DNA of 64,000 nucleotides from Grifola frondosa. Taxonomy: Eukaryota > Basidiomycota > Agaricomycetes > Polyporales > Grifolaceae. A program made the position numbers and the translations under genes. The stretch's first letter is position 1. Each line of letters starts with the position of its first letter. The stretch is from positions 558,001 through 622,000 of the forward strand of contig LUGG01000022.1 of the NCBI GenBank assembly GCA_001683735.1. Direction: 5' to 3'. This document shows, in pieces, positions 1 to 12,186 of the stretch. The notes beneath the pieces are model-generated. The model worked only from the letters and a program-made list of their open reading frames with translations. It searched no databases and had not been told where the DNA came from.

Positions 1-2935
1 GTGTCAAGAAGCTTTCAATGATGCCTAGTTACTGGTATCGATTTGAAGTCGAACGCACTGCCGGATCCCATTTGCGAGCCATGTCTTTCGGGCAAGATGC
101 ATGCCAACCCATTTCCTCCTTCACAGAATCGTCGCTCGGAATGCGGATTTCTCGTCCACTCTGATGTCCACCCTGTCCCTGTGCGCACCCACTCCGGGTA
201 TCGCTATTGGGTCCTATTCGTCGACGATTATTTCCGTTTCCGCGTTGTTTACCTGCTGAAATCGAAGGATCAAGTGTTTGCTGCATTCAAAGCCTATTAT
301 GCTTGGATCAAGATGCAAACCGGGCAGAAAGTCAAAGCGCTTCGTGATGACAAGGGTGGGGAGTACATTTCTAATGAGTTCAATGACTTCTGCACTACCC
401 ACGGTATTGAGCGACAGCACTCGACATGCAATCACCCTCAGCAGAACGGATTGCGGAGCGCACCAATCGCATTCTCAGCGATGGTGTTACTGCAATGCTC
501 GTGGAATCCACTTTACCTCTGCAGTTCTGGGGCGAAGCACTACTGTCTTATGTGCATGTCCTTAACCGTTTTCATCCTCTGTCCTCCCTAATGCTACACC
601 CTTCGAACTCTGGTACAAGCGCAAGCCCGATGTCTCCCCTTCGCGTTTGGGGCTGTACTGCATATGTCATGTGCAGAAGGACAAGCGCTTCGCACTGGGC
701 CCTCACATGCAGAAATGCATCTTCATTGGCTATCCGGAAGGTTACAAAGGTGGAAGTTCTTCAATCCGACTACAAGGCAAGTAATCATCTCTGAACGAGC
801 AGAGTTTGATGAACGCTATTACCGCGGTTTGAAAAAGTCAACTTCTGCTTCTTCAGATTCCATCCCACCCCCTTCTTCTGTCCCTATCCTTCACATCGAT
901 GCTCCAGTCCCACCACCTGTGCAAAATGCTCCTGCGCCCATTTCGGGGGGGAGAATGCTGTTATTCAAAATGCGCCCGCAGAAGCTCATGTCTTGCCACC
1001 TCCACCTGTCCCTCAAATCGAACCTGTTGTTGCCATTTGCCTGTTCCGGGTCCACCTCCTGTTCCTCCACCTATGCCCGAGCCTGCACCTGTGCCTATGC
1101 CTCTTCAAGCTGAAAATCTCGCTCCGGATGTTGTGCCTGTGCCAGATGTCCCTCTTGCCCAACGCCGTACACCTCGAAATCGAAAACCTCCTGGCCAGTG
1201 GTGGAAGCTCCCTTCACCCGCTCCCGCACCAGTCCCTGATCCGTCCCTGATCCCGCACCTCAGCCTGCACCACATGCGCCATACATCGAAAGGTCGAGGA
1301 TGAAGATGACATTGCAGAAGCAGCTAATGCAGCTCACTTTGTCTCGGATTCCGATCCTTTGAGTTATGCAGAAGCCATGCGACGTCCGGATGCGGACAAG
1401 TGGCGTGAAGCTATGGAGGAGGAGATTCGGGCACATCACACCAATGGGACATGGAAAGTCGTTGATCTCCCTTCGGGCAAGCGAGCCATTGGCAGCAAGT
1501 GGGTTTTTCACCTCAAGCGCAAAGCTGATGGTTCTATCGAGCGTTACAAGGCCCGTCTCGTTGCAAAGGGCTTTTCCCAGCATCCAGGCTTCGAGTACAC
1601 CGAGATCTTTGCCCCCACCATTCGCATGGCCAGTATCCGCTCTGATTCTCGCTATGGCTGGCCTCGAGGATCTTCACATGCGCTCCATCGACATATCCCA
1701 TGCTTTCATCAATGGCGACCTTGACGAGGAGATCTACATGAAGTTGCCGGAAGGCTTTCCCCACGACCTTCATGCAGTTGCTCTACTCTTGAAGTCACTT
1801 TATGGTCTCAAGCAGGGTGCTCGGATGTGGAACAAGAAGCTGCATGCTGTGCTCGAGAAGATGGGTTTCAAATGCATCAGATCTGACCCGGGTGTCTATG
1901 TCTATGAGCGAGGTGAAGTGCGCATCATTATGCCTATCTATGTCGATGATATAACTGCTGTTTCGCGCTCGACCAAGGCTTTGGATGACTGTCGAGGAGC
2001 TGTCTCGTCTCTTCAAACTGCGTGATCTTGGCCCCACCTCATTCTTGCTCGGCATTGAGATCACCAGGGACCATCCGAAGCGCACCATCGGACTTTCACA
2101 GCGACTCTACATCCTCGACATTCTCGAGCACTCTGGCATGGCTGATTGCAAACCTGTCTCCACCCCGATGGAACCCGGCTCATTCCTGTCCATTTCCCAA
2201 GCTCCACAGACTTCTGACGACATTGCCTTCATGCGTACTGTTCCGTATGTCAATGTGGTTGGTGCTTTGATGTACCTGGCCACTTGCACTCGTCCGGACA
2301 TTGCTTACACTGTCGGCATCCTTGCTCACTTCAATTCCAATCCCGGTGTTGCTCACTGGAAGGCTGTCAAGCACCTTCTGCGTTACCTCAAAGGCACTGT
2401 CGACTTGAAGCTCACTTATCGCCCTAATCCTTCGTCTCCTCACCCCTTCATTGCTTACTGTGATGCGGACCACGGAGGCAACAAGGACAACGGACGCTCA
2501 ACTGGTGGCTATCTTGTCTGTGTCGGTACCAGTGCAATTAACTGGAGCAGCAAGCTGCAACCAATTGTCACTTTGTCAACTACGGAAGCTGAGTACATCG
2601 CTGCAGTTGAGGCCGGCAAAGACATAATCTGGACGCGCAACATTCTCTCCGAATTCGGAGATCCTGTCAGCGCTGCATCACCTCTCTGCATCGACAACCA
2701 GTCTGCATTGACAGTGTCGAAGAATCCGGAGCATCACGGATGCATGAAGCACTTGGATTTGCGCTACTTTTGGTTGCGTGATGTTGTTGAGGCCGGGACC
2801 ATTGCTCCGGAATTCCTGCCCACAGAGCAGATGCCTGCTGATCTTCTCACCAAAGCTCTTCCACGAGTTAAGGTCGAGTTATTCAGGCAGATGATGGGGT
2901 TAGAGTATTGGGATGAGGGGGGAGCTTTGACATAG
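1..2935 (+). pseudogene. copia pol remnant: integrase, reverse transcriptase, RNase H
   Basis: Polyprotein that would integrate and copy the element. Visible parts: the end of the pre-integrase zinc region and integrase core at about 40-560, with the D-D-K-G-G-E-Y segment near 349; a proline-rich linker at 890-1260; reverse transcriptase from 1359 to about 2300 with the catalytic Y-V-D-D motif at 1939-1950; and RNase H from about 2440 to the stop at 2935. The reading frame shifts several times: integrase is broken near 430-600, and the reverse transcriptase is spread over three frames, with switches near 1640 and 1985. It is therefore not translatable as one protein. Only the last 316 codons (1985-2935) are an uninterrupted frame. 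Frame breaks could be real decay or, in part, sequencing error. Confidence 0.93.
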
Positions 2936-2958
2936 AGAGTTGTCTCATCAGGGGGGAG

Positions 2959-3327
2959 TGTTAGTTGTATGATTTCGTCTCTCTCTCTTTTGTATTTTCA
3001 CTTTTCATTGCGGTCACTTATTGCGCCATTTCCTAGCTATATCGCGTTCCATTTACAGAGCCATATCTCCGTTATTCACTTCTCCACTGTGTCTTCATTC
3101 TTCAGCCACAGTTGGTGCCACTTTCCTATTTACTCCTGTTTACATTTCGCTCCATAGCACCTCCGGAGTCCGTCCTCTGCTGTTCTCCTTAGCAGCTCAA
3201 CACGGACTCCAGGTGCGTAGTATATCCTCTCGATATCATGTTCTCCTTAGCAGCTCAACACGGACTCCAGTGTCTTGTTCTATTGAGTGTGCTCCTGGCA
3301 CCCCAGTATTCGCTTTTGGCTCTAATA
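2959..3327 (+). repeat. 3' LTR of the copia element (369 bp)
   Basis: Starts TGTTAG right after the polypurine tract and ends CTAATA, an almost inverted pair of ends. An internal ~60 bp stretch containing TTCTCCTTAGCAGCTCAACA is duplicated in tandem (about 3183-3215 and 3240-3272). Six other copies of this LTR, whole or partial, occur in the window in both orientations. Confidence 0.93.
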
Positions 3328-4039
3328 GAAGCATCATTCCTTCCCCACTTGCACTTCAGATGCCTCGGACAACTACCTCACTGATACAAGCTCGCTTTCA
3401 TTGACACACACAAATCTTCGAGCAGCTCTCAGGATCCACCAATAGCTCCTGGCTATCCACACTCCACATCTCCAGACAGTACATCTCACAGATCTCAGCT
3501 CAACATTCCTGCCTCTTTCTTTCGTGATAATTCAATGCCTCCCCACAGGCACTCAGTGTCATGTGAAAATGCTCCATCTTACTCTTGCAGTGGCTCAGTC
3601 CCCCATCTGTACTCATTTGACCATCACTCAAGTGGTCCACAACTTAGTATGTCACATTCTCGGTGTCACAACAATTCAGAGCCTTCCTGCATGTATTCTC
3701 CATCTTTGGAACTTAAACCTAGTAGCCCCATCGAGTGCTGCCAAGCATTAAGTGAAGATGTTGCGGGCATGGGCAATGCCCAGTTAGGAAGCAATGCCAG
3801 TCCTCAAGTTGAATTTCTTTTTGTCATACAGTGTAAGTATGCTATATGAGTATGATTATGCTGCTAATATACTCACTTCAGCAGGAAAATGGACAGTTGG
3901 CCTGGTCATATTCCTCATCTTCATTTAGCAACGAACCAGCACCAATGATGCATGACTTTATCGAACTCAGAACAGAGAATTGAATGCTTCGGTAAGTGGC
4001 TAAGCTTATGTGAAATTCATGCTTACTTTGGCCTAGCAA
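3328..4039 (+). pseudogene. decayed gene-like segment with candidate introns, function unknown
   Basis: I do not recognise this sequence. It has a serine/proline-rich open stretch at 3535-3837. It also shows plausible splice signals: a donor near 3832 (AGTGTAAGTA) with an acceptor near 3885, and a further donor at about 3992 (GGTAAGTGG) whose intron is interrupted by the solo LTR at 4040. The flanking copia LTR on the left carries no sign of a target duplication with this segment. The pattern suggests a split host-like gene, now decayed, that has received an LTR inside an intron. The alternative is a non-coding part of an unknown transposon. Confidence 0.4.
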
Positions 4040-4328
4040 TATTAGAGCCAAAAGCAAATGCTGGGGTGCCAGGAGCACACTCAATAGAACAAGACACTGG
4101 AGTCCGTGTTGAGCTGCTAAGGAGAACAGCAGAGGATGGACTCTGGAGATGCTATGAAGCGAAATGTAAACAGAAGTAAATTGGAAGAATGAAGACACAG
4201 TGGAGCAGTGAATAACGGAGATATGGCTCTGTAAATGTAACATGATATAGCTAGGAAAGGATGCAATAAGTGACCGCAATGAAAAGTAAAAATATAAAAG
4301 AGAGAGAGATGAAATCATACAACTAACA
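4040..4328 (-). repeat. solo copia LTR, shortened form, with 5 bp target duplication
   Basis: Reverse copy of the LTR at 2959-3327 (reads TATTAG...CTAACA on the + strand). It is flanked on both sides by AGCAA (4035-4039 and 4329-4333), a perfect 5 bp target duplication. At 289 bp it lacks the internal tandem duplication and a ~25 bp stretch present in the longer copies. A solo LTR results from recombination between the two LTRs of an inserted element. Confidence 0.95.
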
Positions 4329-4333
4329 AGCAA

Positions 4334-6600
4334 TCTTGTTCATCACTTTATTTCCACAATGCCACCTTCAATGTCATCCTCATCAGCATCAGCATCGACA
4401 AGTTCCAGTGATCTCCCCTGCAGTCTCCCATCTCCGGCATCCAGTTTTCTCATATGACCTCTGCACTTACCACCATCATCAAAGATATCTGAATGTGAAG
4501 ATTTGGATGGTGTGCGAGAAGTCAGAGGCTGGAAATGTGACCACTATTACAAAGCACCCTCATCACAGGTCCTTCAATCCTGACTCTGATGAGCATGGCC
4601 AGATTATGCCACAATATCATCTCAATGAGCTTCAGCACTGCACAAGCCAGCTCTTTAATGAGCTTCTCATGTTTGGTTGGGCCATCAAAAGCTGGGGGAA
4701 GATCAGTATCACACCCGCATGTTATGTTGAAGGCGAACTCGAATTTCCAGAGCTTCAGCTGTGCGACAAGCCAGCACACTAGAAAGTCCAAACTATAATC
4801 AGTACCCTCTATTCTACATGGCACCAAGGAGTTCAGCACAGTTTCAGAAAGGGCATCTCTCGGACGCCGATTAATGTGGAGGCCGAGATTGCTACACTAA
4901 CTTCTTCATGTAATTCTGACAATGAATTTGGCTTTGATGCAGGCCCACCTGCATCACCCAATTCATCTTCACCTTCTGTGGCCTCACATCATCTTAGGTC
5001 TGCATCAACTGGGAGTAGCCAAAAGTGTAGTGCACCACACTCAATCATGCCTCCTGCAGCCAAGATCAGAAGAACACTCACTGTCCTTACCTGGAAGCCC
5101 TCTATATGTCAAAGTTCATCAATTTTTCTTCCTACTAATGCTATGTTGACCTTGAATATTCCATGGCATTCAATGCCACAGCATCACCATCTCCTTCGCA
5201 GAATGGTTCTTCTGACTCTCCAATGGGTGATATGACATTGGTAAATGTGATATCACCCATGGATGTGCAAGAAGGGACTGTTCTCCCACCTCTGCTATGA
5301 CACCAGCCATGATGCTGACAGTGGCGATGACTTCAGTGACTGCAACAATTGCAACGACAGGGACTGCGGCGACATAGATGACCATTACCACTGCATCAGA
5401 AGTAACTGTCATGGCATCCACAGTGAATGCACCAACTGGTGCAACCATAGTGAATGCGGTAACAGGCACAGCTGTGATGAATGTGGTGACCAGCGCAACC
5501 ATGGCAAACACAGTGTCAGATGCATCCACAGCCATGGCGGCAGGTGTGGGGGCAATTACAAGCATAGAGGAAGGTGCATTGGCAGTAATAGAGGTAGCAC
5601 CAACTGTGAACAGTGCAACCATGACCATAGAGACAGGTGTGTTGGCTGCGAGTGACTGTGGCAGCTGACATGTCTACAGTGGCAGCAGGTGCATCGGTAG
5701 CAGTAAGGAAGACAGCCACTTCAGCATCCAATCTGTCAGTGAATCCTCTTGCCATTTTGATGGTGATGACCATCACCTCATCCATATCTTGGCCTGAGGT
5801 GGCATCAGCATCGGTGACACTGGCACCTTCCAATCTGTCTGCAATAACGCTGCCATTGTCAGCATTATCTACTTGAATCACCCCCACTCCACTTGGCACA
5901 CAGTTCCCAACACTTTTTCCAGCCCCATGACACCTACTTCCACTATAGAAACTGCTAATCCTCCCACTCCTGTTTTAGCACTGGCTGGTGAGCTGACAGC
6001 TGCCGGTATAGTCAACACCCCATTAAGGACAGGAGTTCAAGACAATGCTGATGCATGTCGTGTATGATCAGCACATGGTCAGAAGGCCAAATCTTCTCCA
6101 CAGTCGACAGCAGGAATGCTGGAGTTGTGGCCAAATAGTGCAGTCATGGCAAGGTATGTGCCTATTGATGTTCCTTCATCACTCTATACTTACTTCTTTC
6201 TTTTACAGGAATGTCTATGGAGGTGAATGGCATGCACAAAACCCAGGCACCTCCAAAGACCAATTCAATGTCCACTGGAAAGGGTTGTCAGCTATGCAGC
6301 AAGATGCATACAAGGCATGGGTGAGAGACTTGGCAAGTGCATTTATTTTATCGAGATTTCAATATTTACGAGTGTGGATATGGTTTCACTACAGAAAAAG
6401 TTCACCACTGTTGTCACTCCACCGAATGCATTGGCCATGGCAACAACCTCCACACCACAAGATGATGGATTGAGTGTTCTAGCTGCATCTTGAATGGTAT
6501 CTATGATTTGGAGGTGAGTTCTTTACAAAATCAGAACTGAAAAAACTAACTCATCCTTTTTATAGCCTCTATGTGATTCAACTCACATAGCATGGCATAT
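4334..6600 (+). pseudogene. decayed spliced gene-like region, function unknown
   Basis: No family recognised. The stretch contains short open frames rich in Ser, Thr, Pro and His: 4336-4782, and 4876-5235 with a basic segment AAKIRR. It then holds a Thr/Val/Ala-rich repeat-like part at 5280-5880, followed by sequence that looks spliced. Candidate introns are 6157 to about 6209 (GTATGTGCC...TTTTACAG), about 6319-6394 (GTGAGAG...CTACAG) and about 6513-6565 (GTGAGTTC...TTTTATAG). The exon between the first two reads through a W-H-A-Q-N-P-G and an A-Y-K-A-W segment. Stops interrupt every frame, so this is a relic or a gene of an unknown transposon. A 105-codon open frame on the opposite strand (4522-4839) cannot be excluded as the coding one. 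Confidence 0.4.
5280..5880 (+). repeat. low-complexity Thr/Val/Ala-encoding stretch
   Basis: Irregular repetition of short words such as GTGAATGC, GCAACC, ATGGC and GTGACC over 600 bp. All frames on both strands stay open for long runs (for example 5263-5655 + and 5170-5628 -), so open frames here say little about coding. It looks like degenerate expansion of a codon-scale repeat. Confidence 0.6.
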
Positions 6601-7474
6601 ACCAGAGGATTGCAACATCCTGCTGCTTCATTTCGCCCGTGTTCGTATAGGTGTTCCAGCCAGGTACTTCGACAGTGCCCGGCTGGACAGTTGCAGAGGC
6701 CTCAACATCCCGCGTGGATCATTTTGGATGCTATGTACTTCTTAGGTGGTCTTGGACTGTAGTCGTGTAGTGATCGGGCCCCTTTCATTGTATCTTGTCT
6801 AGGGCTATATAGCAGAGAATCAATTCTTTTGTCGTTGCTCCGTTCTAATCGAGTGAACTGAAAGATCCGAAAATTAAACCGAAAATTTATCTAGCAAGAG
6901 CTAGCATTAGAATTAAGACAATTGGCTCCACAGGAGTCACTGAAAATTTTTGCACTTTTTGAGATGAAAATTCGATTCGACAGCTAGCAATGTGACCTGT
7001 GATCAACACCAAAAATTCGACCAAATCAAGGCCCTGCGACCTGTGACATGTCAAATTGATGGAAATGGTACAGTATATTGATGTAATAAACTCTCACCTC
7101 TCACCCTCAGTTGCTGACCGTACATAAATTCTTGTTTTCTTTCATGTAAAGAATGAAACAGAAACAATATGTGATGTATCTGATTGCAACATGACTGTAG
7201 AAGTTGAGCCCCCCATTGAGATTCAAGTTCTGTATCATGCAGAACTTGGCTAACTATATGAATTTTAGTTATTTCTGATGATGAATTGCATAAGTTGTTC
7301 CAGGAACTGATAGATAGTTTATTTTTTATTTTCTATCTGAGTTTATATATTATTTTAGAACAATCTGGAAGGAGAATTTTTGATTAAAGTCTCTTTTCAA
7401 AACTATAACCTTCTGGAAATTTCCAGGGTCTTCTGTCCTTCCAGAATATTCCATGATATTTCTCAGCAAAAAGC
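6601..7474. other. no gene seen
   Basis: AT-richer towards the right. Only short open frames are present and I recognise no element. The segment ends at the target duplication of the next solo LTR. Confidence 0.6.
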
Positions 7475-7838
7475 TATTAGAGCCAAAAGCGAATGCTGGG
7501 GTGCCAGGAGCACACTCAATAGAACAAGACACTGGAGTCTGTGTTGAGCTGCTATGTACATGATATTGCGAGGATATACTATGCACCTGGAGTCCGTATT
7601 GAGCTGCTAAGGAGAACAGCAGAGGACGGACTCTGGAGATGCTATGGAGCAAAATGTAAACAGAAGTAAATAGGAAATGGCACCAACTGTGGCTGAAGAA
7701 TGAAGACACAGTGGAGCAGTGAATAACGGAGATATGACTCTTAAATGTAACATGATATAGCTAGGAAAGGGCACAATAAGTGACCACAATGAAAAGTGAA
7801 AATATGCAAGGGAGAGAGACGAAATCATACAACTAACA
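7475..7838 (-). repeat. solo copia LTR with 5 bp target duplication
   Basis: Full-length-type copy (364 bp) of the LTR at 2959, reversed. It is bounded by AAAGC on both sides (7470-7474 and 7839-7843). It retains the internal tandem duplication. Confidence 0.95.
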
Positions 7839-10493
7839 AAAGCCACAAGTCTGCTTAACCAAGCAGAGATAATCATGGTATATCTTTGCTGACACAATGT
7901 CAATTACAAGAGGTGAACTGAGCAAAGTGCAATATGTGATGGGAGATGAATGTGATGGATAAGGAAGGGAAAGGAAGAGGATAACCCATGATACATCATG
8001 ACCTTAACCTTATTGAATGTTTCTGAACTCTCTGTTGCCATAACTGTATATTTTTGGGGATACTGCCAGATCTGATAAAAAGGATACAAAATTGTCATCC
8101 AGCTTGAGTGTGCCCATAATCTGGTGTGCATGCTGCCTAATCCAGCATCACCATTAAACACAGATATGGTACTCCTGCTCCTATTTTCCAATCTCCTAAC
8201 TGATTCCTCACTAGGACAATAACCTGTGTTTCTTGATATTCAATAATGTACATAACTCGATTTATAAAATTTAGTTGACCATCAATCATGTAAATTGCAC
8301 CTGGAATTGATGCCAGATCATAATGTCCTTAATCTGTATTAATAAAGAGGATGAATACAGAGGATCTGACTTTAACCAGGCGATGGAGATAGCTGATGCT
8401 TCAGTGTGATAATAAAGGCTCATAATGTTGCCCAATGCATGCTATCATTCCATTCCCTGCATACTTCAATATGCTGTCACATGCGTGAATAGTGCAGACA
8501 CTGGTCAATGAAAATGCCATGTCCAAGTACCAATCCCGATTAATGCACAATAACATGATAAAGACAGGCTTATAACCTATGAGCATATGATAGATGTGAG
8601 CAATAGGACAATGGCAAAACCATGTAAGTGTAGCAGTTTGATTGGGATGGTTGACAGGCCAGAGAACTAGCAGTGATGGTAAATTTATCATTGCAGGCTC
8701 AGTAAGTACATGTAGAGTATGGAGAGAAAAGGGTAACATACAGATGTGCCAGAGAGAACTTCTGGAGCATCCAAGTGAGTATGTACAGGTATAAAACAAC
8801 TAACTAATCAGAAGGAGCATTAGTTAGTCATAGAATAGAACTTTCCAGAAACATTCTGTAGAGTATATAAGCTGGAATAGACAAGGAGCCTTCCAGACAA
8901 TCTAATCTTGATTCACCCATTCATCCATCATTTTACCCATTCATTCATCTTGGATTACCCCCCCTCCCCTCCAAAGCTTAAATCAGACTTTTTTTGAGGC
9001 CCACTTCAGTGTGTGGTCTAAGCTTATCATTTGTAAAGTATTTCCTGAATTGTCAACTGTCCAGGCAAGAGAGTCTGGAAGCACAAGGTTAGGTAGGAAG
9101 ATTGGTAGACTTTTGTTAGAACAGTGAAGGCAATCCTATTATAAAGAACATCAGGTATGCATCATCAGTTTAAGAAATTAATTGTTTGTATTAGATTTTG
9201 GCAAGTCCATCTTGTAAGTGATTACAGAGTATAAGTCTCTGAAAAGAAGTTCAAAAGTATTCCTAATCAGCAAGCAGAATTAGTTTTGAAGTCAAAGTGC
9301 TGCAAGAAGACAGTGACTTTGAAAAGAAGTTGAAAGCATACTAATAAGGCAGACTATTTGAGTTTACCCTCGTCATTTTCTTGTTTTCATAGATATACTG
9401 CAAGTAACCAAGTATGATAGGATACTTCACAGAGTATTTTCAGAGTCTTCTGTGATATAGTGTGTCTGTGCAAACTTGACTGAGCCTTTATCTGGAAAAG
9501 TAGGAAACCCTGTTATACTCAGTGCATCCATCCTATTTGGGAAATAACCCCTTGACTATAAAATAAATATTACTTTTAGTCAGGTAGTCTTTTAATTGTT
9601 TGATGAAAAGTACATTGTTTTATATACTGATCACCAGAAGAATACAACAGTGTGTGTTTTGAAATTCATTTTATGAAGGTTTGTCTTCACTATCAATAGG
9701 CCATTACTCTCAAATGACACTTGTATTCATTCTTGACTCATTGTCTACTTCAGCAGTGTTAAAAATGGTCGTATGTGCAACTATTGATTTCTTATTGCGG
9801 CTATGGGACTATTTTTTTTGTTACTTGGTTGGACCTTTGGTTATATACTTGCTCATTTCATGACTTGTTCATGTGACTAGTAACTGGGTTTCCTTTTTTT
9901 CTCACAATATTACTGTGGTGCACAGACCATGCATTACATCATATGATACCATCTTTTTTCTTTCTTTTTTATTGGTTGTTATGTTGCTATGGTATCCTGC
10001 ACATGGACCAGTGTTTCCTGTATAAATAGGCTAGTACTTTGGAGATGGTCACTTAGTTCGATCTCTCTTCATTTAATTTAGACCATCTCCTCTCAGACTT
10101 TGCTCAAGTATGACCTTCCCTTTACACTTTTGCTTCATCTCCCTTCCATCTGCATCCTCGAAGACTTTTTGGAGGAAGTCTTCTCTAGCTGATTTTGAAC
10201 TCAGAACAGGAGGTTGTCCTTCGACAAGGACTATCTATAGTGTCATACTCGGTCCAGACCAGTACAAGTCTCAAGACCAGAATAGGACCCAAGGACCCTA
10301 GGCTCCCTCAATAGGTTGCCACAGAAGATGGTTTTAACAAGTAGAGGGATACTGAGGTATCTGATCTTCATGACTTTTTTCCATACCATCCTTGTCACCT
10401 CTCAATCACCTTGCTCACATTAATACTTTCATTTTTGCTCCCACTTCATCTTTGCCATGTACTGCTCCAATTTCTTTCTTCATTGTTTCCACC
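7839..10493. other. AT-rich intergenic DNA with possible LTR promoter relics
   Basis: No protein is recognised; the open frames (for example 7904-8191 - and 8401-8799 -) are short and unlike any family I know. TATA-like sequences occur at about 8861 (GTATATAAGC) and 10019 (TGTATAAATAGG). The latter, 0.47 kb before the gag start at 10494, could belong to the 5' LTR or leader of the next element, but LTR ends are not visible. Confidence 0.5.
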
Positions 10494-12180
10494 ATGTCTA
10501 CTACTATCACAAAGGAGTTTTTGAAGGTTTTCAAGCTCATCATGGATGAATCAAACTATCATATGTGGATGGATCATATAAAGCATGCTGCTAGTGTCTG
10601 TGATGCTGAAGCTCTTCTTGATTGCATTGTAAGTCCTATGTTTGATTTTTGAGCAGAAGCTTAACAAGCAGATGCTTAATGCAATCATGAAAAAATTTCA
10701 TGACTCACTGTTCAAAAACTACTTGAATGTTAAGCATGTTCATATCATAGTGGCTGACTTGAAGGTTGTGTTTGGCACATCTATGGCTGCATCAGAAGGT
10801 TGGACCAAATTGAATCTCTTCATGCTGTGCTGCACTCAAATGCAAAGTGCGGTAACATCTTGACCAACCAGTGAAGCTCAAGGAGGAGCTGTCAGAAATG
10901 GATGTGAAGATTGAGGATTATATGTACATTAATGCCATTACTATCTCCATTCCCTATTCATTCACATTCACTGTCACAGCAATCATAACTGCTGCTAATA
11001 TCTACAATTCTTCATTGGTAGCTGGTGCCGCTAAGCAGATCATCATGTCAACTGAAGTCATCAAAGCTCTTCAATCTGAGACAGACTCAAAGTGCTGTGC
11101 TCAAGACAAGTGACAAGAGTTCAATGATCATTGCCACTATTGCAAGCAGTCATGAATAAAGTTATGAATGAGGCCATTGTGATTAGCACAGGCATGGAGA
11201 AGGCTCTGAAAAGTAAAGACCTTACTGAAGTCTGATAATGATTTGATCTGTTTCAGATGTGGCAGCAAAGGGCATCATTCATTTGATTGCCTGTCCAAGA
11301 AACAATACTACAAGAGGGACAAGGGGAAAGTCCAAAACTGCTGCAAGTGGGTCCAAGGTGGATGGTCAAGCCAAGGATGCTGCACAGGTGTCATCTGCAT
11401 CCATCATTGTTATTAAGTTGGCACCATCAACATGCATTAAGAAGGCATGGAGTGCATGTTTATGAGTCCTTTGCTGGTGCCAGCAAGTCTGATCATCATG
11501 TTGACATCTTTGATTCAGACGTGTTATAGCATATGACACCATACCTTGTCAATTTTGAAATCACTGTGCCACAATAAATCTGCACTGTAAATTCAGAAGT
11601 CTTCTATGTCTGGGGTGTTAATGACTTGCTTATGCACCTTCCTGCTGAAAACAGAGATACTCATAGTCATCTCAAGAGTGTTTTATATGCACCTGCCATG
11701 CATGTGATGTGGAACTCACTTGGAATGCTTGAAGCCTCTGATCTTACTTGGGTTGACTATGGTGGAGATCTCTGAATTATGAACCACAACAAAGATATCA
11801 TTGCATGCATTTCTCGTGTCAACAACCTGTATTGCATCTTTTATGATGTCACCTTCATTGTCATTTCTATTCAGTCATCTCTATTCAAGATTTATAAGTG
11901 ACTTGGACATGTTAACTATGGCTACATCAAGAAGATGCTACGCAATGAACGACTCATCAGTATTTAGCTTGATCCAAAGGACTCAGAGGCAGTTGAGTGC
12001 AAGACTTGTCTTGTTGCAAAGGTGTGATAAGCTCCCATTGTGCCCAGTCATCAGTCATCAATCTTCACTCACTGCAAAGTTTGGCAAGCTTATTCACATG
12101 GATGTCTGGGGACCTGCTTCCATCTTCACCATTAACTGGTGCAAGTACATGCTGACCCTCATTGATGATGCAACATGCTG
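10494..12180 (+). pseudogene. second copia family: gag and start of pol, heavily decayed
   Basis: The gag of a copia element starts at ATG 10494 (MSTTITKEFLKV) and runs in broken frames to a zinc knuckle at 11249-11290. The knuckle reads C-F-R-C-G-S-K-G-H-H-S-F-D-C, a perfect C-x2-C-x4-H-x4-C. A protease-like stretch follows near 11500, where the usual D-S/T-G is degenerate (D-S-D). After it come the pre-integrase region near 11900 (L-G-H) and the first integrase aspartate segment D-V-W-G-P at about 12100. It stops abruptly where the inverted-repeat element at 12187 begins. Reverse transcriptase is absent. It differs clearly in sequence from the copia elements at 1 and 30110. Confidence 0.85.
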
Positions 12181-12186
12181 ACTTGA

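Larger units (their letters stand above)
1..3327 (+). mobile_element. Ty1/copia retrotransposon, 5' part outside window
   Basis: Long terminal repeat retrotransposon, entered in the pre-integrase/integrase part of pol and continuing to its 3' LTR. Domain order integrase, then reverse transcriptase, then RNase H is diagnostic for Ty1/copia. A polypurine tract (positions 2950-2958, a run of G ending GAG) directly precedes the 3' LTR at 2959. The same family makes solo LTRs at 4040, 7475 and 29068 and the palindromic pair at 30110-39190. Compared with those copies this one is the least damaged, but it still carries frameshifts. Its 5' end, gag and 5' LTR lie before the window. Confidence 0.95.
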
